The notes: generated from the letters alone by a model not told the origin. A DNA stretch of 64,000 nt from CAYVTV01 sp964526475 (GCA_964526475.1 CAZGKF010000007.1:22078-86077), one strand, 5' to 3'; shown: positions 27,647 through 37,299, counted from the stretch's first letter. Made by a program: numbers and translations.

Positions 27647-28894
27647 ATGGCAATAATAAAACCATTTAAAGGATTTCGACCAAAAAAAGAACTTGTTCAT
27701 AAAATTGCTTCCCGTCCTTATGATGTATTAAACTCGGAAGAGGCAAGAATGGAAGTAAAAGGAAATCCGCATTCTTTCCTCCATGTAGTTAAGCCTGAAG
27801 TTGATCTGTCGCCTGATATTGATTTGCATTCAATGGCGGTGTATTTAAAAGGTAAAGAAAATCTTCAGAAGCTTTTAACGGAGGAGATCTTTTTTCAGGA
27901 TTATTCTGATTGCTTATATATCTACGCGCAAACAATGCACGGTAAAACCCAGTACGGTATAGTAGGTTGTGCATCTGTGGAGGATTATATGAATAATGTG
28001 ATTCTTAAACATGAGCTTACACGGCATGATAAAGAAGAAGACAGGATGAATCACATCAGGATTACTAATTTCAACGCAGAACCTGTGTTCTTCGCTTTCC
28101 CGGATCATATTGAGATAGATGGGATAATCAAAAACGTAGTTTCACGGAGGGCTGAATATGATTTTCTTACTGAAGAAGGGATAGGGCATCACTTCTGGGT
28201 AATCATGGATACTGTTACAATTGAAAGAATTGTAAGTATCTTTAAGAATGATATTCCCTGTACCTATATCGCTGACGGTCATCATCGTACGGCAGCAGCT
28301 GCACTTGTGGGGAATGAAAGGAAAATGAATAATGCACTGCATAGGGGTGATGAGGAATACAATTATTTCCTTGCTGTCCATTTCCCTGCCAGTCAACTTA
28401 CTATCATTGATTATAACAGGTTGGTTAAAGACCTGAACGGAATATCTCCTGAAGATTTTCTCAGAAAACTGGAAATTGATTTTATTGTTGAGAAGAGAGG
28501 TGGAGAGATATACAAACCTTCTTTTCAGCACAATTTTAGCCTTTATATTGAAAATAATTGGTATTCTCTAACTGCGCGTGAGGGTAAATATGATGATGAT
28601 GATCCGATAAGATGTCTCGATGTTACAGTTCTATCCGAACTCATTCTTGCTCCTTTGCTGGATATCACCGATCTCAGAAAATCAGATCGTATAGATTTTG
28701 TTGGAGGGATCAGAGGACTGGAAGAACTGAAGAGGAGAGTTGACAGCGGGGAAATGAAAGCTGCTTTTGCTTTATTTCCGGTTAGTATGAACCAACTTAT
28801 GAATATTGCCGATACGGGTAATATTATGCCTCCGAAAACTACATGGTTTGAACCTAAATTGAGGAGCGGGCTGGTAGTGCATAGTTTGGAATAG
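27647..28894 (+). CDS. DUF1015-family protein with ParB-like motif
   Basis: A 415-residue cytoplasmic protein of the DUF1015 family. It opens with the family-typical I-I-K-P-F-K-G-F-R-P and S-R-P-Y-D-V-L-N, and carries Y-I-A-D-G-H-H-R-T-A-A-A at about 207-218. That D-G-H-H-R block resembles the active-site motif of ParB/sulfiredoxin-fold proteins, a group that includes the free-serine kinases SerK and SbnI. The protein's place directly after serC and serA supports a role in serine or phosphoserine metabolism, but I infer this from the motif and the neighbours. No activity is established for this protein. Confidence 0.85.
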   Translation: MAIIKPFKGFRPKKELVHKIASRPYDVLNSEEARMEVKGNPHSFLHVVKPEVDLSPDIDLHSMAVYLKGKENLQKLLTEEIFFQDYSDCLYIYAQTMHGKTQYGIVGCASVEDYMNNVILKHELTRHDKEEDRMNHIRITNFNAEPVFFAFPDHIEIDGIIKNVVSRRAEYDFLTEEGIGHHFWVIMDTVTIERIVSIFKNDIPCTYIADGHHRTAAAALVGNERKMNNALHRGDEEYNYFLAVHFPASQLTIIDYNRLVKDLNGISPEDFLRKLEIDFIVEKRGGEIYKPSFQHNFSLYIENNWYSLTAREGKYDDDDPIRCLDVTVLSELILAPLLDITDLRKSDRIDFVGGIRGLEELKRRVDSGEMKAAFALFPVSMNQLMNIADTGNIMPPKTTWFEPKLRSGLVVHSLE

Positions 28895-28901
28895 TAAGAA
28901 T

Positions 28902-28934
28902 GGAAAGATATTTCTCTCCCGGAAATATTCTTCC
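28902..28934 (+). terminator. Imperfect hairpin after the DUF1015 gene
   Basis: GGAAAGATATTTC and GGAAATATTCTTCC pair imperfectly around a short C-rich loop, just past the stop codon at 28894. There is no long T-run immediately after it. It may end the ser operon transcript, but the evidence is weak. Confidence 0.3.
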
Positions 28935-28977
28935 ACCTTATTAATCAAGTATTTTTTCTATTTTTAAGAAAAAAATT

Positions 28978-29652
28978 TTGTTTTCTGTAATACATAATTA
29001 TAATTCTTTCGTATCCAAATTACCTGATGGTATTAAGTTGGTTGCAATATCCAAAACCAAACCAACAGAAGATATCCTTCAGGTTTACAATGCAGGTCAC
29101 AGAATTTTCGGTGAAAACAAAGTGCAGGAATTGATTGCTAAAGCTAACCAACTGCCGGAAGATATTGAATGGCATTTAGTTGGTCATCTGCAGACTAACA
29201 AAGTAAAGTATATTGCTCCATTCATAAGTATGATCCAGTCGGCAGACAGTCTCAAATTGCTGGAGGTTATTAACAGGGAAGGAGGGAAGAATGACCGTGT
29301 TATTGATTGTCTTTTACAGATTCATATTGCTGATGAAGAAACAAAATATGGTTTATCAGAAGATGAAGCTATTGACATACTTAAGGGTAATAAAATTTTC
29401 AATCTTAAAAATCTAAGGGTATGTGGATTAATGGGCATAGCAACGTTTACCGGTGATAAAGTTAAGGTGCGAAATGAATTTCGTGGTTTAACTGAGTTAT
29501 TCAAAAAGCTTAAGAATTTGTTTTTTGATAAGGAGAATTATTTTTGTGAAATTTCCATGGGGATGTCAGAGGACTATAAGATAGCACTCGAAGAAGGAGC
29601 AACAATTATTAGAATTGGAAGTCTTATCTTTGGTGAAAGAAAACTCTCGTAA
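28978..29652 (+). CDS. YggS/PLPHP-family PLP-binding homeostasis protein
   Basis: A 224-residue single-domain PLP-binding TIM-barrel protein that carries PLP without a known catalytic role and maintains free PLP and amino-acid balance. Blocks: A-I-S-K-T-K-P with the PLP lysine near residue 25, F-G-E-N-K-V-Q-E near 46, H-L-V-G-H-L-Q-T-N-K near 63, and S-M-G-M-S-E-D-Y near 196. The only plausible in-frame start is TTG at 28978; no ATG or GTG lies between it and the conserved core. It is 18 bases upstream of the next gene and likely cotranscribed. Confidence 0.9.
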   Translation: MFSVIHNYNSFVSKLPDGIKLVAISKTKPTEDILQVYNAGHRIFGENKVQELIAKANQLPEDIEWHLVGHLQTNKVKYIAPFISMIQSADSLKLLEVINREGGKNDRVIDCLLQIHIADEETKYGLSEDEAIDILKGNKIFNLKNLRVCGLMGIATFTGDKVKVRNEFRGLTELFKKLKNLFFDKENYFCEISMGMSEDYKIALEEGATIIRIGSLIFGERKLS

Positions 29653-29670
29653 ATAATAAAATATAAAATC

Positions 29671-30648
29671 ATGGCAGATCTTTCTACTACTTATGCAGGA
29701 CTTAAGCTTCGTAATCCTTTTATAATAAGCAGTTCAGGCCTTACAAACAGTGTTGATAAAATAAGAAAATTAGATAGTCTGGGGGCAGGGGCGATTGTTT
29801 TAAAATCTCTTTTCGAAGAACAGATCCAGTGGGATACCGGGAAACTTCTTGAAGGAACAGATTACCCGGAAGCGTTTGATTATGTAAAGCATTACACCCA
29901 GAACAACTCCATTGCAGAATATCTTGGTTTAATAAGGGAAGCAAAAAAGGCAGTTAATATACCTGTAATAGCAAGTATTAATTGTGTTTCTGCCAGCGAA
30001 TGGATGAAATTCGCTTCTAAGGTTGAAGAAGCCGGTGCTGACGCTCTGGAATTAAATATTTATATTCTTCCTGTTGATAAGGAAAAGACATCAGCAGATT
30101 ATGAGAAAATATATTTTGATCTTCTTAGCGGAATAAAAAAATTAATTTCTATACCTGTAATTATAAAACTGGGGCAGAATTTCACAAACCTAAGTTATAT
30201 TGTTAATCAGCTATATTATCGTAAGGCTGGCGCAGTTGTTCTTTTTAACAGGTTTTATGAGCCAGACATAAATCTTAATGAATTAAAATTTGGCACTTCA
30301 GATGTTTTCAGCACTTCTGCCGATATACGAAATACTTTGCGATGGGTAGGCATCATATCCAGCCAGGTAAAAGACCTGGATATTGCCGCTTCAACCGGAG
30401 TCCATTCAGGAGAAGCAGCTGTGAAATTGATACTTGCCGGAGCACGTGCTGTTCAGGTATGCTCTGTCCTTTATAAAAAAGGCCTTGACATCTTGCCTGA
30501 AATGATCGACAAGTTTGAGGCATGGATGACAGATAATAAATATAAATCGGTAAAGGATTTTACTGGACAGATTAATTATGCCAACATTACTGATCCTGCA
30601 GTGTATGAAAGAGTGCAGTTTATGAAATATTTTTCCTCCTATCATTAA
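29671..30648 (+). CDS. Dihydroorotate dehydrogenase-like flavoprotein
   Basis: A 325-residue TIM-barrel protein of the dihydroorotate dehydrogenase-like group. The N-terminal block L-R-N-P-F-I-I-S-S-S-G-L-T is the family's FMN/substrate strand; S-I-N-C-V-S-A-S-E-W (near 107), E-L-N-I-Y (near 128) and the phosphate-site region A-S-T-G-V-H-S-G-E-A-A near 234 follow. True PyrD active-site patterns are only partly kept, so it may oxidise another substrate and should not be taken as the pyrimidine enzyme without testing. No pyrimidine genes are adjacent. Confidence 0.8.
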   Translation: MADLSTTYAGLKLRNPFIISSSGLTNSVDKIRKLDSLGAGAIVLKSLFEEQIQWDTGKLLEGTDYPEAFDYVKHYTQNNSIAEYLGLIREAKKAVNIPVIASINCVSASEWMKFASKVEEAGADALELNIYILPVDKEKTSADYEKIYFDLLSGIKKLISIPVIIKLGQNFTNLSYIVNQLYYRKAGAVVLFNRFYEPDINLNELKFGTSDVFSTSADIRNTLRWVGIISSQVKDLDIAASTGVHSGEAAVKLILAGARAVQVCSVLYKKGLDILPEMIDKFEAWMTDNKYKSVKDFTGQINYANITDPAVYERVQFMKYFSSYH

Positions 30649-30788
30649 ATTTCCCTAGCACATTCTTCGTTGCATATGGCTGTGTAAGCGAGCACCATTG
30701 GGATAATTTCCGTATCCATGATCTTTCGCAGCAGCCAGAGAAGAGTCAATTTGATAATTCTATTAAATTTTTTTAAGGTATGAAGGAA

Positions 30789-32009
30789 TTATTTATTACA
30801 ATATTTCCTTATATAATCTTCCGCTTCATAAGCCCCCTGTCTCCTTGCCATTTCAAAACTGAAGCAGGCATCTTTTATATTTCCCAGATGTATTGCTGCT
30901 ATTCCCTTATTAAGATATGCTTTAGAATTAACAGGATTTAAATCAAGTGACATGCTCAGGTCATTCCAGGCATACCGGTAGGTTTTAGTATGAAGATAAG
31001 TTTCCCCTCTGGCTGAGTAGTATTCAGCTTTTGTGGGATTAATTTCAATTGCCCTGTTAAAGGTTTCAAGTGCCCTGAAATACTTCTGATTCGACATATG
31101 AATAATACCTTTGCTATACCAGACCTGGTGATCTTCCGGGAAGTATGTAAGATAATAATTCATGTCGTCAATGGCAGGTTCATACATTCCATTGATATTC
31201 AATGCTAAAGCTCTTTCAGGATAAAGATACAGATTTAGAGGATCGAACCGTACAGCCTGATTGTAATCTTCCAGAGCCTGTTTGATTCTGTCAAGTTCCA
31301 TATTTACTGAAGCACGCATAGCAAGGAGTTCGGGATTCCTCCTGTCCCCTTCAATGGCAGTGGTAAGATCACTCAGTGCCATTTTATTGTTGTTCATTGC
31401 CAGGTATATTTCAGCCCTTTTACGGAGTAAATCTGATTTATTGAATCCTCTCTTTAAACCATCATTAACAATATCCAGAGCTTCGATAAAGTTTGATTTG
31501 CCAAGCAGATATCCGGATTCAAAAAGTATCATATCAAGTGTACTATACCATTGAGTGTTTCTCCAGAATTTTTTCCAATCTTCATGTTGTTCGAATCGCT
31601 GAAAATCAGTGTCCAGGAAGATACTGCTTTCCGGCACCCTATACTTTGATCTAAGATTAAGCTCAAGATATTCCAGCATTTTATCAGATTCCCCCATTCT
31701 TGCATATACTTTTGATATCCAAAGTGAAGCAATGCCTTTTTTATCTTTTTCTGCTTTGAGAAATTCTTCAATTGCAATAGCATTCTGACCTTTCTCCATG
31801 AGGCACAGTCCAAAGGATATATGTGCTTCAGGGTAATCTTTCATTGCATTTGTTGCCATATTAAAATAGTGAATAGCAGAGTCGTAACGTTGCATTTCAT
31901 AAAAAGCAACTCCTTTAAGAAGATGGTGATCCGGAGTCTTCTGACTAAAAGCATTGCTAAAGAATAATGCCAGATATCCAAGAATCCAGTATTTATGTAA
32001 AACTTTCAT
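30789..32009 (-). CDS. Exported TPR-repeat protein
   Basis: A 406-residue protein with a signal peptide (about 1-22) and about ten TPR-like units, for example D-S-A-I-H-Y-F-N-M-A and A-L-E-D-Y-N-Q-A-V-R-F-D-P. It is the last gene of a three-gene operon and its start overlaps the T9SS-substrate gene by 4 bases (32006-32009). TPR proteins beside T9SS cargo often belong to envelope assemblies, but no specific role can be assigned. It shares general architecture with the TPR protein at 14865 without being obviously a duplicate. Confidence 0.85.
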   Translation of the reverse strand: MKVLHKYWILGYLALFFSNAFSQKTPDHHLLKGVAFYEMQRYDSAIHYFNMATNAMKDYPEAHISFGLCLMEKGQNAIAIEEFLKAEKDKKGIASLWISKVYARMGESDKMLEYLELNLRSKYRVPESSIFLDTDFQRFEQHEDWKKFWRNTQWYSTLDMILFESGYLLGKSNFIEALDIVNDGLKRGFNKSDLLRKRAEIYLAMNNNKMALSDLTTAIEGDRRNPELLAMRASVNMELDRIKQALEDYNQAVRFDPLNLYLYPERALALNINGMYEPAIDDMNYYLTYFPEDHQVWYSKGIIHMSNQKYFRALETFNRAIEINPTKAEYYSARGETYLHTKTYRYAWNDLSMSLDLNPVNSKAYLNKGIAAIHLGNIKDACFSFEMARRQGAYEAEDYIRKYCNK

Positions 32010-34642
32010 TTATCAGGACTTATTATAGCTCCTTTTCTGGAGTAAACATGTATAAAACCGGTTATGGTTCTGGGTTCAATTCCTGTAAGCCGCCTCTCGT
32101 AAACATCACAAATATAATAATATACACCAGGAGAAACCAGATTGTCGGTATCTTTGAATTTGCCATCCCAATTGATCATCGGGTCTGAAGTTTCAAAAAT
32201 ATGTTGGCCCCATCGGTTATATATCTTAAGATCAATTTCTTCAACATCCTGTATCTCAATTGGTCTTAATATATCATTTATCCCGTCTCCATCAGGACTA
32301 AAGACATTGGGGATACTGTATGAATAGCATTCGTCAACACAAATAATAGGGGAAGGAGCACTGGTATTGTTAAAGGAGTCGATAGCAGTGATATAATAAC
32401 ATCCTGCAAGCGCCTCTTCCAGGTAATGCAGGTATGTGGTATCCCCGGCATTCAGGGTGCTGTCGATTAAAGTGAATGGCATATTCAGTGTTGATTTAAA
32501 ATAGATGTGATATTTAACCACATCATCAGCACAAAAACTATTCGGATTGGTCCACACCAAACGGTTGAACATACTATCGCAGATACTACTTACATCGAGA
32601 GCAGGAGGGCAGGGAGCAACTGTATCAGCAGGAGTCCCGCAAGCACGGTGTGAAAAGTTTTCTGTAAAATAAATATTATTGTTTTCTTCTCTTGTCCCTC
32701 TTGCTTTAACATAATAACAGAACTCCAGGCCATTAGGAAGATTCTTATCTGAATAAGATGTCTGATCAGTGATTCCAATTGAATCGTAAATACCGTTAAT
32801 ACTGTTTGATCTGTAAATAATATATTCGTAATTGAGCCAGGGAACATTATTTAGAAAATCCAGAGTAATCTGATTATCTTCCTCATCAACATCAGGATAC
32901 AATGTTGAGGCAATTTCAGGTGTTCCAATGAGAAAACGGTTTACAGGATCATCATTATAGAGTTCTACGGTATAACTATAAGGAAAAGCAAGGGTGTTTA
33001 ATCCTGTATCATTATAGATTGTGTCATTCAGATCGGAGGTTTTAAAACTCCCAATCTCCACAAGGTTTTGTCCCCAGAAATCATTCGATCGTTTAATAAT
33101 ATACTCGTAAGGTCCATTGGCAGGAATCGTGTCCAGATCTTTTGGTTTTATCCATGAAAGGAATATTTCTCCGTTAACCGGATTGCTTACTGTTACAGAT
33201 GTATTTAATAATGAAGGATTCCCGGGGATAAGATTTGTACATATCTCATCAGAAGGATAACCTTCAGACCCATCCGGGTAAATTGCAGTCACCCTGTAAC
33301 AGTATTCGGTCCCCTGTAAGAGACCCAATCCGTTATTATTATCGTTGAACATCGTATCAGTATGGGAATTTAAACTCCCTGCCCTGGTAAATCCTGAATA
33401 TGCCGGTAATCCGTATTCACATGAGTCAATTCCGTAGCCGGAAGTTCCAATACGTCTGTATATATTATATCCAATAACATTAATACAATTGCTTTTATTC
33501 CATGATACCCGGACTGATGAGCTGGAAGGAAGAAGCTGAAGGTTTTCCGGCGGGGGCCCGATTACATTAATCAGCATATTATCTATATCTATCAGACTAA
33601 GCTGAGGATTATTGTCTTCCGATTTAACAAGTATACTGTAAGGTTGTTTTCGGGCGTGATCGCACACTGTTTGCCAAATAAAAGCACTGGTAATAATTCC
33701 GGGTGAGGAGAGCAATACAGTATCATTCGCCGGACTTTCACTTACTATGTAGGGGCCTCCAGTAATCAGATGCGTCAGATCATCTTCATCAGGATCCCTG
33801 CTGGTAATTTGGTATTCAATTAATTTTCCTGCTTCAACACAAAGAGACGGGAGAGAATCATTCAACGGAGGATTGTTATTTGTTTTGTATACCTCAATCT
33901 GCATATCTCTAACAATATTGCCAATTTTAACCCCTTGTCGCCATTCAGAAACATTCATTGCGATATTATAAATACCTGTATCAACGGGAGTCTTCCAGAC
34001 TAAATCCCCGGTTACTGAATTAACAAATAAAGTGTCACTGGCTTGGGGGAAAGTGTAATTGGATATAGGCTGGCCATCAACCTCTGTGCATACAGCGAGG
34101 CTGTAGGAAATACTATCCCCGTCTTCATCATATGCTGCAGGATTGTGAATAAATATTTGTCCGAGTGCCGCTTTATCATATGGCGGATTTAGAAGAACAG
34201 GAGTGCTGTTTGTTCCTATCTGTGGATTAATGGTAATTATAGTTTTAACGGAGAAAACAACATTCACGGAATTAGGTATATTTTTAACCCCGAAATTCCG
34301 GTTAGGATCCTGCACAACAATTTGGTATGTTCCTGGACCCGGATAGGTGTGGTTTTTTTTATATACATTTCTTCTGTAGAAATTAGGAAAGGTAGCAGTT
34401 TCAATTCTAGGAGCAATGGATGTTGTATTGTCACCCCAGCTAACTTCGAGTTCATTTCTGTCTGCTGCACTCAAGGTATAGGTATATGTAGTAATAGTAA
34501 TTTCAAATGTCAAATCCGATATCTGCCGCATAGTAATTTCTCCCGCACGGTTATGCGTAGCAATTGCATTCGTCACAGGAAAAAGTAAAGCGAAGCAAAA
34601 TGCCCAAAAGCCAGATAAATACTTTTTAATTCTATTCATCAA
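32006..34642 (-). CDS. T9SS-exported multidomain protein with gliding-motility-associated C-terminal domain
   Basis: An 878-residue surface or secreted protein. Signal peptide about 1-28; N-terminal domain beginning T-H-N-R-A-G-E-I-T, typical of gliding-associated surface proteins; cadherin/PKD-like segment about 160-370; several fibronectin type III-like domains about 370-760 (V-R-V-S-W-N-K, then Y-C-Y-R-V-T-A-I-Y-P); and a type B T9SS sorting domain about 780-870 with I-P-N-V-F-S-P-D-G-D-G-I-N-D and Y-N-R-W-G-Q-H-I-F-E. That sorting domain is what directs export by the type IX machine. Its partners and adhesion target are unknown. It overlaps its neighbours by 4 bases on each side. Confidence 0.9.
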   Translation of the reverse strand: MMNRIKKYLSGFWAFCFALLFPVTNAIATHNRAGEITMRQISDLTFEITITTYTYTLSAADRNELEVSWGDNTTSIAPRIETATFPNFYRRNVYKKNHTYPGPGTYQIVVQDPNRNFGVKNIPNSVNVVFSVKTIITINPQIGTNSTPVLLNPPYDKAALGQIFIHNPAAYDEDGDSISYSLAVCTEVDGQPISNYTFPQASDTLFVNSVTGDLVWKTPVDTGIYNIAMNVSEWRQGVKIGNIVRDMQIEVYKTNNNPPLNDSLPSLCVEAGKLIEYQITSRDPDEDDLTHLITGGPYIVSESPANDTVLLSSPGIITSAFIWQTVCDHARKQPYSILVKSEDNNPQLSLIDIDNMLINVIGPPPENLQLLPSSSSVRVSWNKSNCINVIGYNIYRRIGTSGYGIDSCEYGLPAYSGFTRAGSLNSHTDTMFNDNNNGLGLLQGTEYCYRVTAIYPDGSEGYPSDEICTNLIPGNPSLLNTSVTVSNPVNGEIFLSWIKPKDLDTIPANGPYEYIIKRSNDFWGQNLVEIGSFKTSDLNDTIYNDTGLNTLAFPYSYTVELYNDDPVNRFLIGTPEIASTLYPDVDEEDNQITLDFLNNVPWLNYEYIIYRSNSINGIYDSIGITDQTSYSDKNLPNGLEFCYYVKARGTREENNNIYFTENFSHRACGTPADTVAPCPPALDVSSICDSMFNRLVWTNPNSFCADDVVKYHIYFKSTLNMPFTLIDSTLNAGDTTYLHYLEEALAGCYYITAIDSFNNTSAPSPIICVDECYSYSIPNVFSPDGDGINDILRPIEIQDVEEIDLKIYNRWGQHIFETSDPMINWDGKFKDTDNLVSPGVYYYICDVYERRLTGIEPRTITGFIHVYSRKGAIISPDK

Positions 34643-35130
34643 AATTCTATCTCTGTCTCTGTTTTTCTAAGGTCAAACCTATAACCCTTTTGTATTCCAT
34701 TGAAATTTATGATCAGCAAATTAGTCTGATCATGATAAATATCAAGGAAAATTTTATTCATTACAGTAATTTTTTTTAGAGGAGGAAGCTCTTCAGATTG
34801 AAAATATAACCAAATAGCCTCATCGTTTGTTTCAATATCCTTGTATTCTAACTTTAATTTTTCGTTTTTGTTCAGTTTAATAATAAATCTTTCAGAGAGA
34901 TACTTAATCAGGATATCCCGGTATAAAGCATGTTCCATTTTCTCAAGTGGAACCTCCACAGCATAGTTATGATATATTGCAAGTTGAAGATCATCTTTGA
35001 ACAATTTAATGGCAATAACAGGTTCTTTTCCGGTAAATTCAAGATTAGATACCGAGACATGTATTGGATGTGCAAAAACTATGCTAAATAATACAAAAAA
35101 CAAGCTGATTATTAAAAATACCTTTCTCAA
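34639..35130 (-). CDS. DUF6702-family exported protein
   Basis: A 163-residue protein with a signal peptide (about 1-20; F-A-H-P-I-H-V-S-V follows cleavage). The H-P-I/F-H-x-S start of the mature part and the length fit DUF6702, a small Bacteroidota family often found near HupE/UreJ-like membrane proteins, as here. The function of the family is unknown. It is the first gene of the operon ending at 30789 and overlaps the T9SS-substrate gene by 4 bases. A TAATTTTG box precedes it. Confidence 0.75.
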   Translation of the reverse strand: MRKVFLIISLFFVLFSIVFAHPIHVSVSNLEFTGKEPVIAIKLFKDDLQLAIYHNYAVEVPLEKMEHALYRDILIKYLSERFIIKLNKNEKLKLEYKDIETNDEAIWLYFQSEELPPLKKITVMNKIFLDIYHDQTNLLIINFNGIQKGYRFDLRKTETEIEF

Positions 35131-35149
35131 TTGCTGACGGAATATACTG

Positions 35150-35157
35150 CAAAATTA
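35150..35157 (-). promoter_or_regulatory. Candidate -7 element for the DUF6702-T9SS-TPR operon
   Basis: TAATTTTG on the minus strand matches TAnnTTTG, about 20 bases before the ATG at 35130. The -33 position has no exact TTTG at the usual spacing. Confidence 0.35.
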
Positions 35158-35194
35158 CAACAAAATAACTTTCTTTGTAATCAAAAACAATGTA

Positions 35195-35779
35195 ATGTCT
35201 GTTTTTCAGTTATACTTTAAGCTGGGGGTTGAACATATTACTGATATTCAAGGATATGATCATATACTTTTTTTAGTTGCTTTATGTATTGTTTATTCTC
35301 TCAGGTCATGGAAAAAACTTGTAATACTGATTACAGCCTTTACTCTTGGACATACAGCTACTCTTGCACTTGCTGTATCCGGTATTATTAATATCTCTTC
35401 ATCACTTATAGAATTCTTAATTCCAATAACTATTTTTTTTACTGCTTTCATAAATCTTTTTCGTAAAACCGGAAAGGTAAATGCTTCTCATATATTTAAA
35501 TATTTGGCAGCTATGTTTTTTGGACTTATTCACGGACTGGGGTTCTCAAATTATCTGCAAAGCTTACTTGGGAAAGAGGGTAATTTACTACTTCCGCTGT
35601 TTGCATTTAATCTCGGGATTGAAACAGGGCAATTAATGATCGTTGCTGTAATTTTAAGTTTAACTATATTTTTTATTCATGTTATTAATGTTAAGCAGAG
35701 AGAGTGGAACTTATTATTTTCAGGTGCGGTAATGGGAATTAGTCTCATTATGATCATGGATAGGCTTCAGGATTTATAA
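35195..35779 (+). CDS. HupE/UreJ-like membrane protein
   Basis: A 194-residue protein with about six hydrophobic helices. The N-terminal H-I-T-D-I-Q-G-Y-D-H-I-L-F and the later T-L-G-H-T-A-T-L, F-G-L-I-H-G-L-G-F-S-N-Y and N-L-G-I-E-T-G-Q blocks fit the HupE/UreJ_2 family. Related proteins are proposed nickel or cobalt permeases because of conserved histidines, but in this Bacteroidota subgroup the substrate is untested. It diverges from the DUF6702 gene, a common pairing, and ends 7 bases from the convergent pyruvate kinase gene. Confidence 0.85.
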   Translation: MSVFQLYFKLGVEHITDIQGYDHILFLVALCIVYSLRSWKKLVILITAFTLGHTATLALAVSGIINISSSLIEFLIPITIFFTAFINLFRKTGKVNASHIFKYLAAMFFGLIHGLGFSNYLQSLLGKEGNLLLPLFAFNLGIETGQLMIVAVILSLTIFFIHVINVKQREWNLLFSGAVMGISLIMIMDRLQDL

Positions 35780-35786
35780 TACTGAC

Positions 35787-37211
35787 TTATTTGATCATGA
35801 GTTCTCCAGCGAGATTTTTTACAGTTGTTATTTCAATATGTGAGGCTCCATGAGCTTTACCAAAGTTTCCTCCAAGTACCACAACCTTGTCCTTTTCTTT
35901 TAAATATTTCTTTTGAAGGAGGTATATTAAAGCTTTTTTAACGAATTTTCGGTTCGATTTATCTGGTTTCATATAGTGCGGATATACTCCGAAACATAAA
36001 CCAAGGGCTCTTACAATTTTTTCATTATAACAGATGGCATAAATAATTTTTCTTCCCCTGTAACCTGCCATATTTCTTATAGTACGTCCTGTTGTTGTGT
36101 CGGCAATAATTGCTTTTACATCAATTTTTATTGATGCTTCAACAGCAAACCGTGATAGTAAGGCTGAGGTTTCAGTACTTAATACTAAAGTTCCGGTTTC
36201 ATGAAAACTACTCCTGCTTATTTCCACCTCTTTTGCAACTTTCGCCATAGTTTTTAATGCTTCTAAAGGGTATTTACCTGCAGCTGTCTCCCCGCTTAAC
36301 ATAATTGCATCGGTCTTACTATAAATGGCATTTGCTATATCACTTACTTCAGCACGGGTAGGACGTGGATTTTCAATCATGGAGTGCAGCATCTGGGTAG
36401 CAATAATCACTGGTTTTCTAAGCTTTATACATTTATTAATGATCATTTTTTGTATACCTGGTATCTTTTCATAAGGAATTTCAATGGCGAGGTCTCCACG
36501 GGCCACCATTATCCCATCAACATGGTCGAGAATTTCATCAAGATTTCTAACACCTGATTCATTCTCTATTTTTGCAATAATTTTTACATCGCTGTTTAAC
36601 TTTTCCAGAATCTTTTTAATTTGCAGGATATCATCCTTGTTTCTGACAAATGAGTGTGCAATGAAATCAATCTCATGCCTTGCAGCAAATTCTATATATT
36701 TATTATCCTTTTCTGAAACAGCAGGTAAATTATAACTTACGCCGGGAACATTAACAGATTTGTTATTTTTGATTATTCCCGGGTTAATAGCTTTACAAAA
36801 AAGAAAATCCTTATCTTTTTCCAGAATTTTTAACTCAATGGCACCATCATCAATTAAGATTTGTCTTTTTTTATCTGTTTCCTTCACAAAATTTTTATAA
36901 CTTACATATAGTATTTCTCTGGAAGATTCTTGTTCTGATCCTCCTCCCAGTTTAATCTTATCGCCCTCATTCAGATAGATTTCTTCATTTACTTTTGATG
37001 TTCTTATTTCGGGTCCCTTAGTGTCAATTATTATTGGCAGAGTATCAGAAACTGTTCGCACATTCCTGATTACCTTAAGTGTTTGTTCAGGTGTTTGATG
37101 TGCTGTATTAAGTCGCACAGCGTTCATCCCTGCTTTGTAAAGACTTGCTATAAAATCAGGGTCACAGTTTTGATCCGATATTGTTGCAACAATTTTGGTT
37201 TTCTTTTTCAT
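35787..37211 (-). CDS. pyk: Pyruvate kinase
   Basis: A 474-residue pyruvate kinase, transferring phosphate from phosphoenolpyruvate to ADP. Visible: R-L-N-T-A-H near the N-terminus where most enzymes have R-x-N-x-S-H, D-T-K-G-P-E-I-R, the lysine/metal block I-A-K-I-E-N-E-S-G, V-A-R-G-D-L-A-I-E-I, and S-G-E-T-A-A-G-K-Y-P. The C-terminal domain ends with a G-A-S-H-I-E-I-T-T block. Length is standard. It lies divergent to xerD, near ppdK, which runs the opposite direction between PEP and pyruvate. Confidence 0.95.
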   Translation of the reverse strand: MKKKTKIVATISDQNCDPDFIASLYKAGMNAVRLNTAHQTPEQTLKVIRNVRTVSDTLPIIIDTKGPEIRTSKVNEEIYLNEGDKIKLGGGSEQESSREILYVSYKNFVKETDKKRQILIDDGAIELKILEKDKDFLFCKAINPGIIKNNKSVNVPGVSYNLPAVSEKDNKYIEFAARHEIDFIAHSFVRNKDDILQIKKILEKLNSDVKIIAKIENESGVRNLDEILDHVDGIMVARGDLAIEIPYEKIPGIQKMIINKCIKLRKPVIIATQMLHSMIENPRPTRAEVSDIANAIYSKTDAIMLSGETAAGKYPLEALKTMAKVAKEVEISRSSFHETGTLVLSTETSALLSRFAVEASIKIDVKAIIADTTTGRTIRNMAGYRGRKIIYAICYNEKIVRALGLCFGVYPHYMKPDKSNRKFVKKALIYLLQKKYLKEKDKVVVLGGNFGKAHGASHIEITTVKNLAGELMIK

Positions 37212-37299
37212 TTTTGTTTGTATATTGTATATTATAAAATTACTCAGTAACTATTGATATTTTATGTCAATTCGAAAATCATCATTAGATTCAAACATG

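Noticed and set aside
32055..32100. A GGTTCAATTCC word like a tRNA T-arm
   Set aside because: It lies inside the T9SS-substrate coding sequence, in frame, and no acceptor or anticodon stem surrounds it.
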